Shown here: positions 10,481-23,469 of the stretch, piece by piece
Numbering within the stretch: position 1 is the first letter of the stretch
Layout of the letters: every line of letters begins with the position of its first letter
Assembly: GCF_037975245.1 (NCBI RefSeq)
Contig: NC_092569.1
Span: 23,154,168-23,218,167 of the forward strand
Length of the DNA: 64,000 nucleotides
Direction: 5' to 3'
Source of the DNA: Apostichopus japonicus
Taxonomy: Eukaryota > Echinodermata > Holothuroidea > Aspidochirotida > Stichopodidae
Translations under genes and position numbers: made by a program
The notes under the pieces: generated by a model
What the model was told of the DNA's origin: nothing
Database searches by the model: none
Seen by the model: only the letters and a program-made list of their open reading frames with translations

Positions 10481-13400
10481 GTAAGTGTATAAAATTTGAT
10501 ATATTCTTTGACGTTTCCATCATGTTTCATTGAAAATTTTAGATACTTATTCTCATCAAGAGAGTGCAGTTTATTTTAATCTACTGACAGACTGTTAATA
10601 CTTTTTAGTTGCTAGTTGTCACTTCTTATTATACTGAAATAAGCAATAAATATAGAGAAAGTTAAAAAAAAATGACTATTCAAGTATAATATTATCAAAT
10701 GGGTTTAACAATAATTCACACTGAATTAAAATAAAACTTTTTTTAAATAGATGCTTCGTAAGAAAAGAAATTATCATATGGTGTGCAAATATCTGACATC
10801 TTCATAACCACAAAAACTCACTAATCATTATTCCCTTAGTACAAAGCATATCAATACACATTGACAGCTAATGAAATTAAATAAAATCTAATTAAGTTTA
10901 TTTAAATATTGCTAACAACTGGCGTATGCTGTAACAGTTGGAATATATATGAAATTTTTTAATTTAGTGCAACGTTCAACTTGACTGAGCACAGAAAATA
11001 ATTTTATTTGTAAAGATTGTGAACTTTTAAATCCAGAGGTTGTATTCCTTCTCCAGATTTAGTTTCCATATTTAAATGCACAACTAATCTGAACTCAATT
11101 TATTTCCATTGTCAAAGTAAACAAAAAGCGATTTTGTTTTTCGGTTGAATCACAAAATTGAGTTACAAAAATAACAACAAAAACTTGAACTGAGCGTTTT
11201 CAAAACTTTCACTTATTCAAAAAATTTAATTTTAATTTTATTTTAATACGAATGAAATTACAAATTAAATGTAATACTGAAATTAGCAATAAATTTAGAG
11301 ACAGTTTAAATACTAACTATTCAAGTATGATATTATCAAAAGGGTTTAACAATAATTTACACTGAATTAAAAAAAATAGCAATAAATTTAGAAGAAGTTT
11401 AAAAAATAACTATTTAGGTATAATATTCTCAAAGGGTTTTAATAATTATTCACACTGAATTAAAATAGATCTGTTTTTTTTTAAATAGATGCTTCGTAAG
11501 TGAAAAAATTATTATATGGTGTACAAATATCTGACATATTCATAACCATAAAACTCACAACTCAGTATTTCCCTAGTACAAAGCATATCAATACACATTG
11601 AAATGTACAGATTTGGAACTTTTAAATCCAGAGGTTGTATTCCTTCTCCAGGTTTAGTATCTATATTTAATGCACAACTAATCTGAACTCAATTTATTTC
11701 CATTGTCAAAGTAAACGGAAAGCGATTTTGTTTTCATAACTTTCACTTATTCATAACTTTAAATTATTATTTTATTTTATTTTAATGCGAATGAAATTAA
11801 AAATTCACAATTGAGTTGTTTACTCCCAGTTTTAACGATCGCTTAGATTACAACCGGGCTTTTGAAGTTTCAATGTGATTTAATTTTTTTTTTTCAAAAG
11901 ATTGAAACAACTTATTTTTGAAGAAAAAAATGTTAGGTAAAGTTTTGGTACATATGAGCAAATAATATAAATGTGGAGACTGACTAAAGATATATGAATT
12001 TTTCAAACAAAAGTTTTGAAAGAACCATTGTTTTGTTCCATAGTTAATTGCACGGTGGAAAAAAAAATATGTTTAATGTTACTCCACACGCGGTAGGGTA
12101 AAATCAATTGCAAATATTCATATTGTCTTCAAAGTATTATTTAATAAAGTTGAATCGAACTTTTCGGAAATAGTTATTTGTTAAAGCTTTTCATCGTTCT
12201 GCCCAGATCCATGTCAATCTATCCACTTTTACCGCTTACACGCTATCTAAAACATATTTGTTGTAAATTTCTTGTTAGTCAGTAGAGAGCTGTGACATCT
12301 GCTTCATAAACAGCGTCATCAATTTAGAATACCTTAAAATAAACCTTTTTTCCCCTTACATAAATGATTTTGTCATTTCGCATGGTATCGGTCGACTAAA
12401 CAATTTTTATTTTCAAACCTTGAATTTATGGAAAAAGTACCTGCAAATTTGATATCCAAATAAACCATTTACTTCTCAAGGATTGTTTCATTGATTGGCC
12501 ATAAAATGTCCAGGTAAAGTTTTTTTGATAAATCATCTGTGCATCATAGTAATATTATAGTACATCATAGTGATAAACGAAAATTACATTACAATTGGTA
12601 AACCGGGACTTTAAAATAAAATTAGGGACGACGTATGGAAAATACATCACCAAAAATTGCTATACATATATTGCTTGATTTTCAAAAGAAAAGATCTTCA
12701 CTTTTGTAGTGAAACGTTTCGTAGATTGTGTTTACATACCAAATATTTTCCTAAATAACATAACTGTATCTATATTTAATAGTTAGTACTGGGGTCAGTC
12801 TGTCATTCTCTTTTAAATAACACAATAATTTTGTCTTCTTGTGTCAAATAAGCTGCTGAATAAATTTACAATTAATAGTAACTTTTAATTTAATAAGTCT
12901 TAATGTGCAATTTCACCTAGAGAAATGTGAAATGGTTACTTTCTTTTACAACTTTACCTTTGTATTTTGTGCTGATTGTTGTAACTAACTTTTTAAACAC
13001 TATTTAAAAGATAGACTGTCCTTTAGGAGAAACAGAAGGATGCAGCGAATATTATATAAATTCATTAAAATGTGTTACCAGACAACTCAGTAATAAATAA
13101 AGAATCGGAGGAGTCTTCAATCATAAAGTGAACGATTAACGTGTTTAAATATACTGTGTACCATTGTAGATCGAACCGAAATCAACACCATTCTACATAA
13201 TGATAGTTGACGATCAAAAATATACAATATTTATAGTAGTTACATTCTGGTGAGTTAAAGCAAACTATGTCAGTTAATGTTAAATTATTAGAATAATCAC
13301 TTTTTCACTAAATTTGTTGATGGTGCTAACTAGCACCAAAATATATATGACTTATTTTAGGATTAACTGAAAGCAAAAGGAGAATGATTTATGGGACTGT

Positions 13401-16400
13401 AAATTGCCAAGATCCTTCGTTTCATAATGTCCAGATCAAAATTTAGGCAAAATATCTTGCTACTGAATCTATTGTTCCGAATATGGTTCAAACAAAATGT
13501 TGCATCAAGTTTAGAACTTAGATTGTTCTATCTCGATGAGCTATACATTTCTTGGCAGATATTTTGTATCCGGCAATGTCTATGCCTGTCTCTTCGAACT
13601 GATGTTGTCAAACTGTAAATCTCTAAAAATTAACTGAAAGAAACGGTAAGTCACCGGTTAGAAATGATTGAATTCAACTACAATTAAAATATTTAGCTGC
13701 TTAAACAATATACCTAGCATACTCGATCCATTTAATCGTTGTAACATTTTTTTTCTTGAGTCATAGATATCATTTTGATATCCATATATCTAACTTAAAC
13801 AAAAAGTGTACCAATTTATGTTGACTGTCTTTATACATAAAACAAGTACACACGTATAGCCAAGAACTTTAGCTATTATATGAACGTTTGGATATTGATA
13901 ATATTTGTTTTACTAACACGGCCGAACTAATAATTTGACAGGTTGCTTCATGAAACCGAGTGTGTTATAGTAAATAGTTTGTATGAAACTACAATGAAGA
14001 ATTGCAGCTTCAGCTTCATCAACTTTGCCAAACAGGAAGGGTCTGGTTTTGGCATGTGTGCTTATTTAGATCCGTTAAATTATTATGACAGTGTAGAGGA
14101 TATTTGTTTTTACAGGGAAGTTAAATCGTCGGATGCAAAGTGGATACACGGTTTGATATATGTTTGGTGTAGTCTTGTTAATCAATTGTTAGACAATGAT
14201 ACCGAAAATAACACACAGCACACCATTGTAATATATCTAGAAATGAGCATATAACAGTATTCGCCGCATATATATAGTTGTCTTAATTTGAGTAAATATT
14301 GAGTATTTAAGGAATTGTAATCTGAGCTATATTTAATTTAAAATTATAAATTAACAATCATTTCACTTCATTCTATCCCTATTCAAAGTAAACTCAATTT
14401 GACAACCGGGGCGATAACATGCCATTTGTCCGAGTTCCTATCTGTTTTATGTTGAAGAATCATTCATTTAAATTTGATAAAACTGAACTATTTTCATTAT
14501 TACAAGGGTTTCTTTGCTCTTAAAGTTACATAGCGTCCAATTCCTGAGGAGTGATGTCGTTAGAAATATCGCTTGTTTGGATTATTGTATTGTCTGTTTG
14601 TTTGGTAGACTGCAGAAGCTGGGACAAGTGATGCCGCTAACAGTGACGATGGGCCAAGTGAGTGTTTATGCCTTAACTCCTTACCATTGAATCAGATTAT
14701 AATAACATGTACATTTTGTTTCATTCATTCATTTCCCATGCTTATTGTAGAATTAGTGAGGAAACCATGAGTAATATTTCCACAAGAAGCAAAACTTAGG
14801 TATTACCTTTTCGAATGAAACAAAGGATTACACTGACACCATTTTTGGCATAATGTTAAAGCATTTAAAACATAGCTAGGAAAACGAAATGTTTGTATTA
14901 GGAGTTATCTCTCACTAATGTTCTTTAACCATATGTGATTGGTACATGTCTTTGAGAGAATGACAAATAGTTACAAAATACAGCCTTTGAACGTCAAAGT
15001 TTCACAAACTTCCTTTTTCTCTCACTCCATTGTTTATTAAAAAAGGTTCACAAACTACTTATTTGGAATTATTTCAGCCATGCAGAGCTCATGTTTCCCA
15101 TGCCAGTAGTGTAGATAGATACCTTTTTTTCAAAGTCACCATATTTGTGTTTTAATTGCCTCTTGGAAGTAAGTCAACTAATATTGAAGACATTGATCAC
15201 ATTAGTTCGATATGTGGTAGTATTATTATTTTTATTAAGTGTATGATAACAGTAAAATATGGTATTTATTCCGTCTTAAGCAAGGCTCTTCAGCATTTTT
15301 CTTCTATCAACAATCGAGTTACCCGAGAGATTGCAAGTTTGACGCCATAACTCATGTCAGATATGTCTGTTGAAGTGTAAAATACGTAATGATCCGCATT
15401 TTTCAGAGATTTTTAGCGATACTACGGGTGTGAAGTCTTTCGAATAGCGGAAATTCAGACCGTGTTGTTATTACATATGTAAACCATTGAAAACGCAAAA
15501 TCAACAAATAATGAGGACAAATATATTTTTGATTCCATCACATCATAGGTCAATCATCATTTTTCTTCTATCAACAATCGACTTATCCGAGAGATTGCAG
15601 AGAAGTCCAGGAGCAATGTTCATCTCATAACTCTACCGGTGTCTTCATGATCAAACCAGATGGCTATTTAGAACCTTTTGAGGTTTACTGTGATAGTACA
15701 GATATATCTGGTGGATGGACGGTAGGTGTATCTTCGATTAGCACTGCTTCCGTTCCACGTTACACTCAATATGTCAACATGTATGGTTAATGTACAATGT
15801 CCGGAGAAACAGTGACCTCATACTTCATAAATATGTATCTATTGGTGTGGGTGTGTATTGCCAATTAATAACTCTCGAGTAGTACTCTGGAATCATAAAC
15901 AGAAATTGTAACCGTACATGACTAGACCTATTATGTTTTGTTTCATAATAGTCCTTCGAAAATTCCTATGTTAAATCATCCTCTTGGTTCTTCATGTTTT
16001 AAAACTTAGAAATAAATAGTCAAGAAATGTTCAATGTTACAGTTTCCTGTTTGGTCAAACTTATCTACAGTTACTTGTAAACCTTTATTATATCAAAAGC
16101 TTACTTTCAATGTGATTGTAAACAGTTTCCAATCAATCCGTCTAATTATTCATCAGGTTATTCAACGACGTATTGACGGGTCCATCGACTTTGGTCGTGA
16201 CTGGGATAGCTACAAGACTGGCTTCGGGTTTTTATCTCGGGAATTTTGGCTCGGTAATGAGAAGCTCTCTTTCTTGACTAATCAGAAGAAGTATCAACTG
16301 GTTATTGACATGACAACATCAAATGGTTCCCTAATTCGTGTTTCTTACGATCATTTTCGAATCAGTGACGCCTTCAGCTACTTCAAGTTAGTAAACCTCG

Positions 16401-19400
16401 GACAGTATTCTGGGGAGACCGGTGAGTATTATGTTACTGTTAAAGGTTGAAGATAACTTAAGATGTAACTAGTTAGACAGAATGTTTAAAATGACAATTG
16501 TATTCCAGTTAAGAATGTATGTAGACTATGTACCTGAGACAGCTTTTGCAAGTTCTTGGAAAAATATTCTCCGTATTTAATGTTCAAGCTTGCACGACCA
16601 TTGCTCATCAACATCTCCATAAAACTTATCTAAGTGTTTTCAATCAATTCACTGTATTCACACAGATGTTGTCACATTGTGTCCAACAAACATGGCCTAT
16701 ACAAACTGCAGTACCGCTTGTCAACGAACTTGTGAAGCTCCAGGGATATGTCAGGATGACGTCTGTACGGAAGTTGAAGCCTGTGTTTGTCGCGATGGAT
16801 ACTTTTTGTTGGGATCAGACTGTGTACCTCGTGAACAATGTGGATGTTACGAATCAGAAGGGCAAACAATCATTCCAGTAAGTCATCTGAGAGTATTATT
16901 CCGAACGCCAATGGTTTTTCTACATTTGCAGGGTCATATCGTTACACTTCAATAATTCCAGCGAGTTTTACTCATTGGGTGACATTCATATATCAGTGGC
17001 GTGGCGTTTTAAATATATAAAAATTGAATTGTTGTCTACTTTCTTCGAATTCAGTGTTGTGTTTGCATGTTAGAATGTTATTTTATGTTTAACTCTTTAT
17101 TAGTTTTTATTCGTAATATCTAATGTTAGGATCTATCTGTCTATTGATCAGTGAGAAAAATGCAACATCCTACACACTAAGGTGATATTAATTATGTCAC
17201 GATGTGTTCCAATCAAATCGTACACATAAATAAATGATAGGGAGGGGCAGTGGTAAAACTAGGTATTGCATAGTTTGTGCTTAATGACAGGCATTGATAA
17301 CTCTTTGAGTACATATTTTGGTCTTCAGGAAGGCGAGTTCAATGTGAATCCTAGATGTACAAGAAAGGGTGTTTGTACCAACGGACAAATCAGCTGGGAT
17401 GAAACTTACGCTTGTAGTCCTAATGCGGTTTGTGACGTTAGGAACGACATAAGACGATGTTATTGTACTGGAGGTTACAGAGGTGATGGTGAAGTATGCG
17501 AGAGACCTCCTAAAGATTGTCAGGAAATTTATGAGGATGGAACCAGTGACGACGGTATTTACAGAATCGAACCAACCGGCTGGACCGGAGAGGCATTTGA
17601 GGTCTACTGTAACATGACTGACGGAGGAGGATGGACGGTAAGAGAAATAAATCGTTATTGAATGCGACAATATCCCAGTGGTGTAAATGATATGATGTTA
17701 TTATCCGCTGTTCAAGTCACTTCGGTAGCTACAAAGTACATTCAAAGTAACGGTTGTTGTAACGTGTGATACCTCCTTAGTTAATTACAGTTCGCAAAAT
17801 ACATATAAATTACTGAAAAAGCGACTAATGTTAACTTGTACCATGACAATTGCACATGGAGCTCTAGTTATTTGAACTTCTGTCATAGGTCAATTGTTGT
17901 GCGCTTAATGTTTTGAAATCTTCTTACAGGTCTTCCAACGCCGTGTTGATGGAACTGAGGATTTCTACCTAGAATGGAACAGCTACAAGCAAGGCTTTGG
18001 ACACATTGATCACGAGTTTTGGCTAGGAAATGATAAGCTGTATTACTTGACCAATCAAAAGAGATATGAAATCAGGATTGATCTTGTGAATAAAGAAGGG
18101 GCTCCGTACTACGCAAAATTTGACTTTTTCAGGATAAATGACGAAAGCGACAACTATCGATTATCCGGTGTTGGAACCTACAGTGGAACCGCAGGTTTGT
18201 CAACCTCGATTTCATTTCGTTATTTTCGAGTCTGGTTCGTGTTGCAATATTTTATTAAAAACCAAACAAATGTAACACATTACACACGCACATTATCAAT
18301 AAAGAATTCTTTTACAGTGACCCACACGGGTTTTATATCAATTGACCTGTGGGGCTACTCATAAAATGGTGACAGAGAGGAACTCAAATAAGCCAGACTG
18401 CAATTAACAGCTTATAAAATATCAAAAATAAGGATGGGACATGAAAATACATTCACAATAATCTATAGTACCCTGGGAGAATCCTACACAGACTGAGGTA
18501 GTTACCTCTACCCTAAGCCCAAGTTATATGAATTAGTATCGGTATAGGCCTGTACAATTAAGCAATATCTATAAGTTATGTAATACTTCTCGCACTTTTG
18601 TATCTCTACTTGTAGCTAACTGTGGTCACCAAATATAAACTACATAAACTGAATATTGTTCAGATTATTTTAAGGCAAGTTTAGGTATCATAATGTTGCG
18701 ATTCTCCGAGCCCATTGATGAAATTAGCAAACCTTGCGTTATATTTCATAAAATATACAATCTGTTAACGACTATGTTATTCACTCTAGTTTCTTCAAGA
18801 GCTCAAAATCATGTTTATCTGCCCTGTTCCTAAAATCCTTGGAAGTTATATTAAAACTCTTGATCTCTTTCGTGTAGTTTCAATGTCAGTTATTAGTTCA
18901 CCCAAGGAGCTGTGCTCTACTAAGTTAATCTTCAGGATTGTGTCAACCTGTTAAGACGGTAATAAGTGATTAAAATAACCCTTGTTAGAAACAAGGCACT
19001 AAATGTTGGCTTAACAGTGCCGAACTCAACTTATAAAAACACCTTAGTCGTTATCAAGGGAGGAAAATAGGTGAATTTTTTTCTATGATACCAACATTCC
19101 TTTCGATGAACCAACAACAGATGAAAACAAATGAAAACAGTAATATTATTACTCGCCAGTAATATTGTTACTGGCCAGATATAAGTAAACAAATTGTAAC
19201 TATTCGGTGTAAATAAATGAAATATGGTGGAGAGCAACGTTTCAGCAAATGACTGACATGATGTTTAGTATGAAGGATATCAAATAAAAATAAAATAAAA
19301 GTATATCACCTTTGTCATAAAGAAAAAAATGAATTTTCATAAAATACCACCCCTACTCACCTTCTACCCAAAATCAGAAAATTATAAAAGCTAGTCACTA

Positions 19401-19882
19401 CATTTTTTTTACATAATCCATGTAACTACTTTTTATAATTACATACGTATAATAATATAAGCATCAACATCAAAAGCAACAACACGAGAAACTTTTAATT
19501 ATCGGAGGTACTCACCTTCCTAACGTTATCTTTAAAACGAAATTTAAATAATGCTGCCAATTTACTGCTCTCTTATTGTGTTAAGGTAATTGTACCACTT
19601 CTTTAGATTTTGTGTTTTTTTTTTCTCTTTACAGATGATCAGAGCACTCCCGATGGTATTTCTCTAACGTATCACAGGAACCAACAGTTCTCAACAAAGG
19701 ACCGAGACAATGATGCTTATAGTGGTAACTGTGCGACTTATTATCTTGGTGCATGGTGGTTCAAAGACTGTTATTATTCTAATCTGAACGGTCGCTACGG
19801 GCATAGTTACTTTTATTGGTATTACCTCCCCGGAAGCAATATTTACCTCCAATTTGTAGAGATGAAAATTCGTCCAGTCTAA
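10400..19882 (+). CDS. FREP copy B, long form: FBG(partial)-TIL-EGF-FBG
   Basis: Eight exons: 10400-10480, 14609-14657, 15549-15721, 16157-16421, 16666-16877, 17329-17637, 17930-18194 and 19635-19882. All junctions are GT..AG and in phase, giving 1602 nt or 533 residues. Order: hydrophobic signal peptide; short Ser/Asp/Thr-rich linker; fibrinogen domain 1 without its C-terminal third; a ten-cysteine TIL module; a VWC/TILa-like strip plus EGF-like module; complete fibrinogen domain 2 with DRDND calcium loop. A secreted, disulfide-rich pattern-recognition lectin is the family expectation; the ligand is unknown. The start codon is the first ATG of the leader and aligns with those of C and D. No stop or frameshift is seen. 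Unlike A, C and D, the AATAAA after the stop has decayed to an A run near 19971. Confidence 0.92.
10631..11808 (+). repeat. direct duplication in copy B intron 1
   Basis: Two copies of a unit of about 0.6 kb (10631-11272 and 11273-11808). Shared landmarks are GCAATAAAT.TAGAG, GATGCTTCGTAAG and AAATCCAGAGGTTGTATTCC. A subunit of about 95 bp is present a third time at about 11377. AT-rich and non-coding. Confidence 0.75.
11809..14608 (+). other. rest of copy B intron 1; no gene seen
   Basis: AT-rich. A 103-codon open frame at 13943-14254 has no recognisable domain, splice context or paralogue and is probably chance. Confidence 0.5.
14609..14657 (+). CDS. copy B exon 2: linker
   Basis: 49 nt encoding TAEAGTSDAANSDDGP plus one base (phase 0 to 1). 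Acceptor GGTAG, donor GTGAGT. The matching exon in C is 46 nt; D has lost its first half. Confidence 0.75.
15549..15721 (+). CDS. copy B exon 3: fibrinogen domain 1, N-terminal part
   Basis: 173 nt. [17 protein letters not shown] leads into the domain and FEVYCDSTDISGGWT closes the exon. It carries an extra cysteine (EQC) that domain 2 lacks. Confidence 0.9.
16157..16421 (+). CDS. copy B exon 4: fibrinogen domain 1, middle part
   Basis: 265 nt, [19 protein letters not shown] through GQYSGET, ending in phase 1. One codon shorter than in A, C and D (ET for ENT). No exon for the calcium-binding third of domain 1 follows. Confidence 0.9.
16666..16877 (+). CDS. copy B exon 5: TIL cysteine-rich module
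   Basis: 212 nt encoding 70 residues with the spacing C-C-C-C-C-C-CxC-C-CxC, starting [19 protein letters not shown] and ending REQCGCYESEG. This matches TIL modules of protease inhibitors and of VWF-type mucin-like proteins. In this context a structural or interaction module is as likely as an inhibitor. Confidence 0.88.
17329..17637 (+). CDS. copy B exon 6: VWC/TILa-like plus EGF-like plus start of fibrinogen domain 2
   Basis: 309 nt. The first part is CTRKGVCTNGQISWDETYAC; then an EGF-like module with spacing C-C-CYC..GGYRGDGEVC; then KDCQEIYEDGTSDDGIYRIEP to GGGWT. Fusion of EGF and fibrinogen start within one exon is shared with D exon 6. Confidence 0.88.
17930..18194 (+). CDS. copy B exon 7: fibrinogen domain 2, middle part
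   Basis: 265 nt, [19 protein letters not shown] through GVGTYSGTA, with the family-specific GTTTGT donor. Confidence 0.9.
18195..19634 (+). other. copy B last intron; no gene seen
   Basis: AT-rich; a short near-direct repeat AGTAATATT.TTACT occurs twice near 19140-19170. No coding match. Confidence 0.5.
19635..19882 (+). CDS. copy B last exon: calcium/ligand subdomain
   Basis: 248 nt ending in TAA. It has extra residues at its start (DDQSTPDG) compared with A, C and [21 protein letters not shown] is a short version of the variable loop. Ends EMKIRPV. Confidence 0.9.
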
Positions 19883-20276
19883 AGAAAGATGAATTGCGAT
19901 CAACATAATTACCCTTAACTCTGGACAAAAGGATTCCCTTATGCGACTCTGAAAGATGGAACTTTTTTGTTTGAAAAAAAAGGATCTTAATCTATTCGAT
20001 CAAAGATATCTTTGGAATGTTCTGCATTCCAGCAACTTGAGCATGACTGTCATGCTTTCATGTTTTTCATGAAGTTCATACATTCATATCAATATATTCC
20101 GGTTATTTCACGTTTGCTTCATTTCGATATACATTAACAAGACCGTTGATATTTAGATTATCATCATCGTGGTTCTCACCATTTTAGCAAAGACTATCAG
20201 CGTTACATGTAATGTAACTTGACGTATATCAGTATAAAAAGTCATAGAGAAATAGTTGATTCTTGTTTTTTATAAA

Positions 20277-21080
20277 TTACTTTGGCGTCCTTCCCGAGTT
20301 ATTTAACGTTCTTATTGCTTCACTTCTTTGGAAGGTGACGATGAGGGTGGAGTGGGGGTAGGGGTGGGGCGCAATTGATTTACAGTAAAGGAGTGATGGG
20401 GGTAAACCTGTTCGCCCTATCGACGATTCGAGCAGCCGTGTTTTGGATCCTTTGCAATCTCGATAGTTGGGATGTAGCTGCACCAAATAAAAGAGAATTG
20501 CCATAATCAAGCCTACTCGAGATGACAGCATGAATAAGTTTTTCAATAGCAGGCCTATCGAAATATTTCCTAAGTTGCCCCACCTGCCTAATATGAAACA
20601 TTGTCGACTTACATGTGTGGTTCACTTGCTGATCCATAGCAAGGTGAGTGTCCATATATACACCGAGATAGCGGACTACCGGAACAGAGTTTACGATATT
20701 GTCACCAATTCTTAAAGGAACCTTGTTTGATCCCAAAACATCACCTACTTTTTTCATCTCTTAACTTAAGATAGTTATTGGACATCTATAGCCTGACTTC
20801 CTGAATGCATGAATCTATCTTAGGTACAGCTAACTTGAGATGTTTAGATCAAAGACAACATTAAGTTGTGTGTCATCAGCATACACCATATAGGTAATAT
20901 CATAAGAACTAATAGTGTTTCATGGCGAAGAGGTATATAGAGAAAGAGAACAGGACCGAGAATTGATCCGTGAGGTACCACATGGTAGAGATCATGAGTA
21001 ATATACCTATTGCGTGACATTTGGGATAAATTGCGATCGACTTTCCAGTTAAGATCTAAACCAGCTCAAAGCGACTCCGG
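20277..21080 (-). pseudogene. LINE reverse-transcriptase relic, CR1/L2-like
   Basis: Reading the minus strand, a GSILGPVLF-like strip and a YADDTQ active-site strip lie in shifted frames near 21000-20860. Then an open stretch (20757-20380) carries VRYLGVYMDTHLAMDQQV and SSRLDYGNSLLFGAATSQL followed by RLQRIQNTAARIV. These are the C-terminal RT motifs of CR1/L2-like non-LTR elements. Several stops and frameshifts make it dead. It is distinct in sequence from the LINE at 44745. Confidence 0.8.
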
Positions 21081-21828
21081 AGAAGCCGAAATAAACCCCC
21101 ATATATATTATATTCAACAACAAAAGATTACGTGAAATATAAAGTGTGAAATACTACAACTTCAGTATCTTTCCATTTTGAACAATTTCTAGGCAACAAC
21201 TCAAACCGCCATCCTTTTTTCTTCTGCAAATTTGTAAAGAAAACTAAATATTACATGTGCGAAACAAGATTTCCCCAATTTGAATGCGTATGTCGAGGTG
21301 GTACTAAAAGTAAAAAATTCCCACATTTTACCGTTTGCACCGACATAGTTTATTATTGAGAGTTTTATTTCAATTGTTGACGTTTTTAATGAGAATACCG
21401 AGAATAAACATTTTGAAGACTAGAGTTTCTCACCTCACCAACCGATATTGAAAATTGTGCAAAATGGCATATACCGTTTTACCGCAGTTTTACCCCGTGT
21501 TTTACTCTCCAAGGAAAGGAGCTTTCTAAGCTTCCGTCCTTACATGCACTAAAGTCTCAATGTGTGTATGCCAAATTTTAACTTCGACCTTTCCCACTGC
21601 CTTAAAGTTCAGTGAAAATAGCACCTTTCTATGCACTTTTCATATAAATATTCATTATTTTTATTGGGTTATCTGTCGTTAAATATTTTGAGCTGAATAA
21701 AATTCGCCAGATTGATTAACGAGTCCGTAGATTCTACAAACTTCAATCAAAATGTGCAAGCCCCGCCCAGCAGATCATGAGCCAATCAAATCCCTCTGTT
21801 TTGTTCACGACCGTTTGGCGGCTTAGGC

Positions 21829-22188
21829 TTATAGAGGTCTTGTACATGACGTCATTCACTGGTTTTCACACCACGTGATCAATTTTGCTGGAGTGAAAAA
21901 TAGCTTCTTCTCACACTGACTTACTATGTAGCCCTAAATTCAAACGATGATTTCTAAATGACTGGTGAATATATTGAGTAAACCTTGCCATATGTTATTC
22001 TACAAAACTTAAACAAACCCCCAAAATATATATAATTTGAATCTTTTTGCAAATGAAGAAAAACGAGCAAAATAAAATAAAATTAGCCTATTGAACGTAA
22101 CGATATAGAGAGGCTCTCTTTCCCTCCAGTCACTGAGCATGATTCAGGCTATGTCCCAAAATATGACGTCACTGCAACACCTCTATAG
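21829..22188. repeat. imperfect inverted repeat pair
   Basis: TATAGAGGT.TTG...TGACGTCAT occurs at 21829-21855 and in inverse at 22163-22188, 300 bp apart. Possibly the ends of a small DNA element; no target duplication was identified. Confidence 0.35.
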
Positions 22189-22599
22189 GAATACTTTCAA
22201 TTTCGTGGCGAGCCTGTGTTAGGTTTCTTCCCTTAAACAGTATGAATCTTTTGGTCTTACCGATGTAGCTTGCAAAATTGTGTTATTTCTTTCCATTGTA
22301 ATGAATAAAGAGGTATTTTTAGACGTTTCCTCCGTGGAATTGGGCCAAAAAAGTAGACGGTACGAGAACATAGGTTACGTTTGTGTAATGAACATGTTGG
22401 AATGGGCGGTCGCAGTGATTTACGGTAAGTCGTTTGCGCCATAAGGGCAACAGAAAATGCATTTCTTTTTCTTCGATTGCGACAGTTTTTTTTTCAATTA
22501 AACCCACCAGGTCAGAGTGCATTTAGAATAAGAAACATTGAATCTGCTTCGGGAGTTTGTTTTTCCGAAATTCATCAGCAAACACGTATTGAGACTTTA

Positions 22600-22840
22600 A
22601 CACTGGTCCGGCTCATAAATTAAGGCACATTTAAAGCAGTGAAACATGGTATTTGGAAGGTCGTGGGTGCGATCCCTGACCGGCACTCTGGCCGGACCGA
22701 TGGGCTCTTCTTGTTGATTTTGTCTCTTTAGCTATTCTGGTTTTCTCATATTCAGCCTTAAAATATGTTAAATCCGTGGAAGCTCCTTTAATTATAACTT
22801 GAAGATCACCCCGACTCTCTAGGACATTCCCCAATGTGTA
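22600..22840 (+). mobile_element. possible tRNA-derived SINE relic
   Basis: GGTCGTGGGTGCGATCCC at about 22659-22676 resembles a tRNA T-arm / B box, followed by CCGGCACTC. No convincing A box is seen, so this may be a 5'-damaged SINE tail. Confidence 0.4.
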
Positions 22841-23056
22841 TGTTAATCCATTGTCGGTAAATATTTATAACTCAAGTAAAACAAAGTCTTATGACTTCAT
22901 ATGAAGCACAGAGCAGTCTTGGGTAATATGCAACGCTATTAGTCGGTGATAAATTTGTAATGCATTGTAGAAATATTATCTAGCCCATACATGTAGTGTT
23001 TTCCCATTTGGGATTTGTGTTTCATATGGGACAATGGACTAACGGTCTGTGTAAGA

Positions 23057-23461
23057 CAGGGTTGTCCAACCTACGGCCCGCGGGCCACAGTCCGGCCCGC
23101 CGCAGGGTTGCGTCCGGCCCGCCAGAGATGCTCTACGGTGCGAAATTTTAGTGAGCAGATTTATTGATAACAATTTGAAGCTATATAATTAATCATTCGA
23201 ACCTTCTGGGTCCAAAAAAACTGCATACAGGTCAGCTTGTGTGACACTCTCAGCGAAGGGGGGGGGGGGGCGGCTGGACTTTATTCATATGTTTTATCAG
23301 GAAGGAAAATAAATCAGTGCGCTCCGCGTGCAGTGCTCACATTTTGTTGCCTTGAGCTTCGGGCAAAAACATCGAAAAATCGAGCGTAGGGCTCATGCGG
23401 CCCCCTCCTTCATCATAATCATTCCATGTGGCCCTCCTCTGCAAAAGGTTGGGCAGCCCTA
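23057..23461. mobile_element. hAT-type non-autonomous element (MITE)
   Basis: 405 bp. Starts CAGGGTTGTCCAACCT and ends AGGTTGGGCAGCCCTA, imperfect terminal inverted repeats of hAT type. Flanked by a perfect 8-bp duplication GTGTAAGA at 23049-23056 and 23462-23469. The interior is rich in CGGCCCGC and holds a G run near 23260. No transposase. Confidence 0.85.
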
Positions 23462-23469
23462 GTGTAAGA

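Noticed and set aside
13943..14254. 103-codon open frame in copy B intron 1
   Set aside because: No recognisable domain, no splice or promoter context, no paralogue in C or D introns; likely chance in AT-rich DNA.
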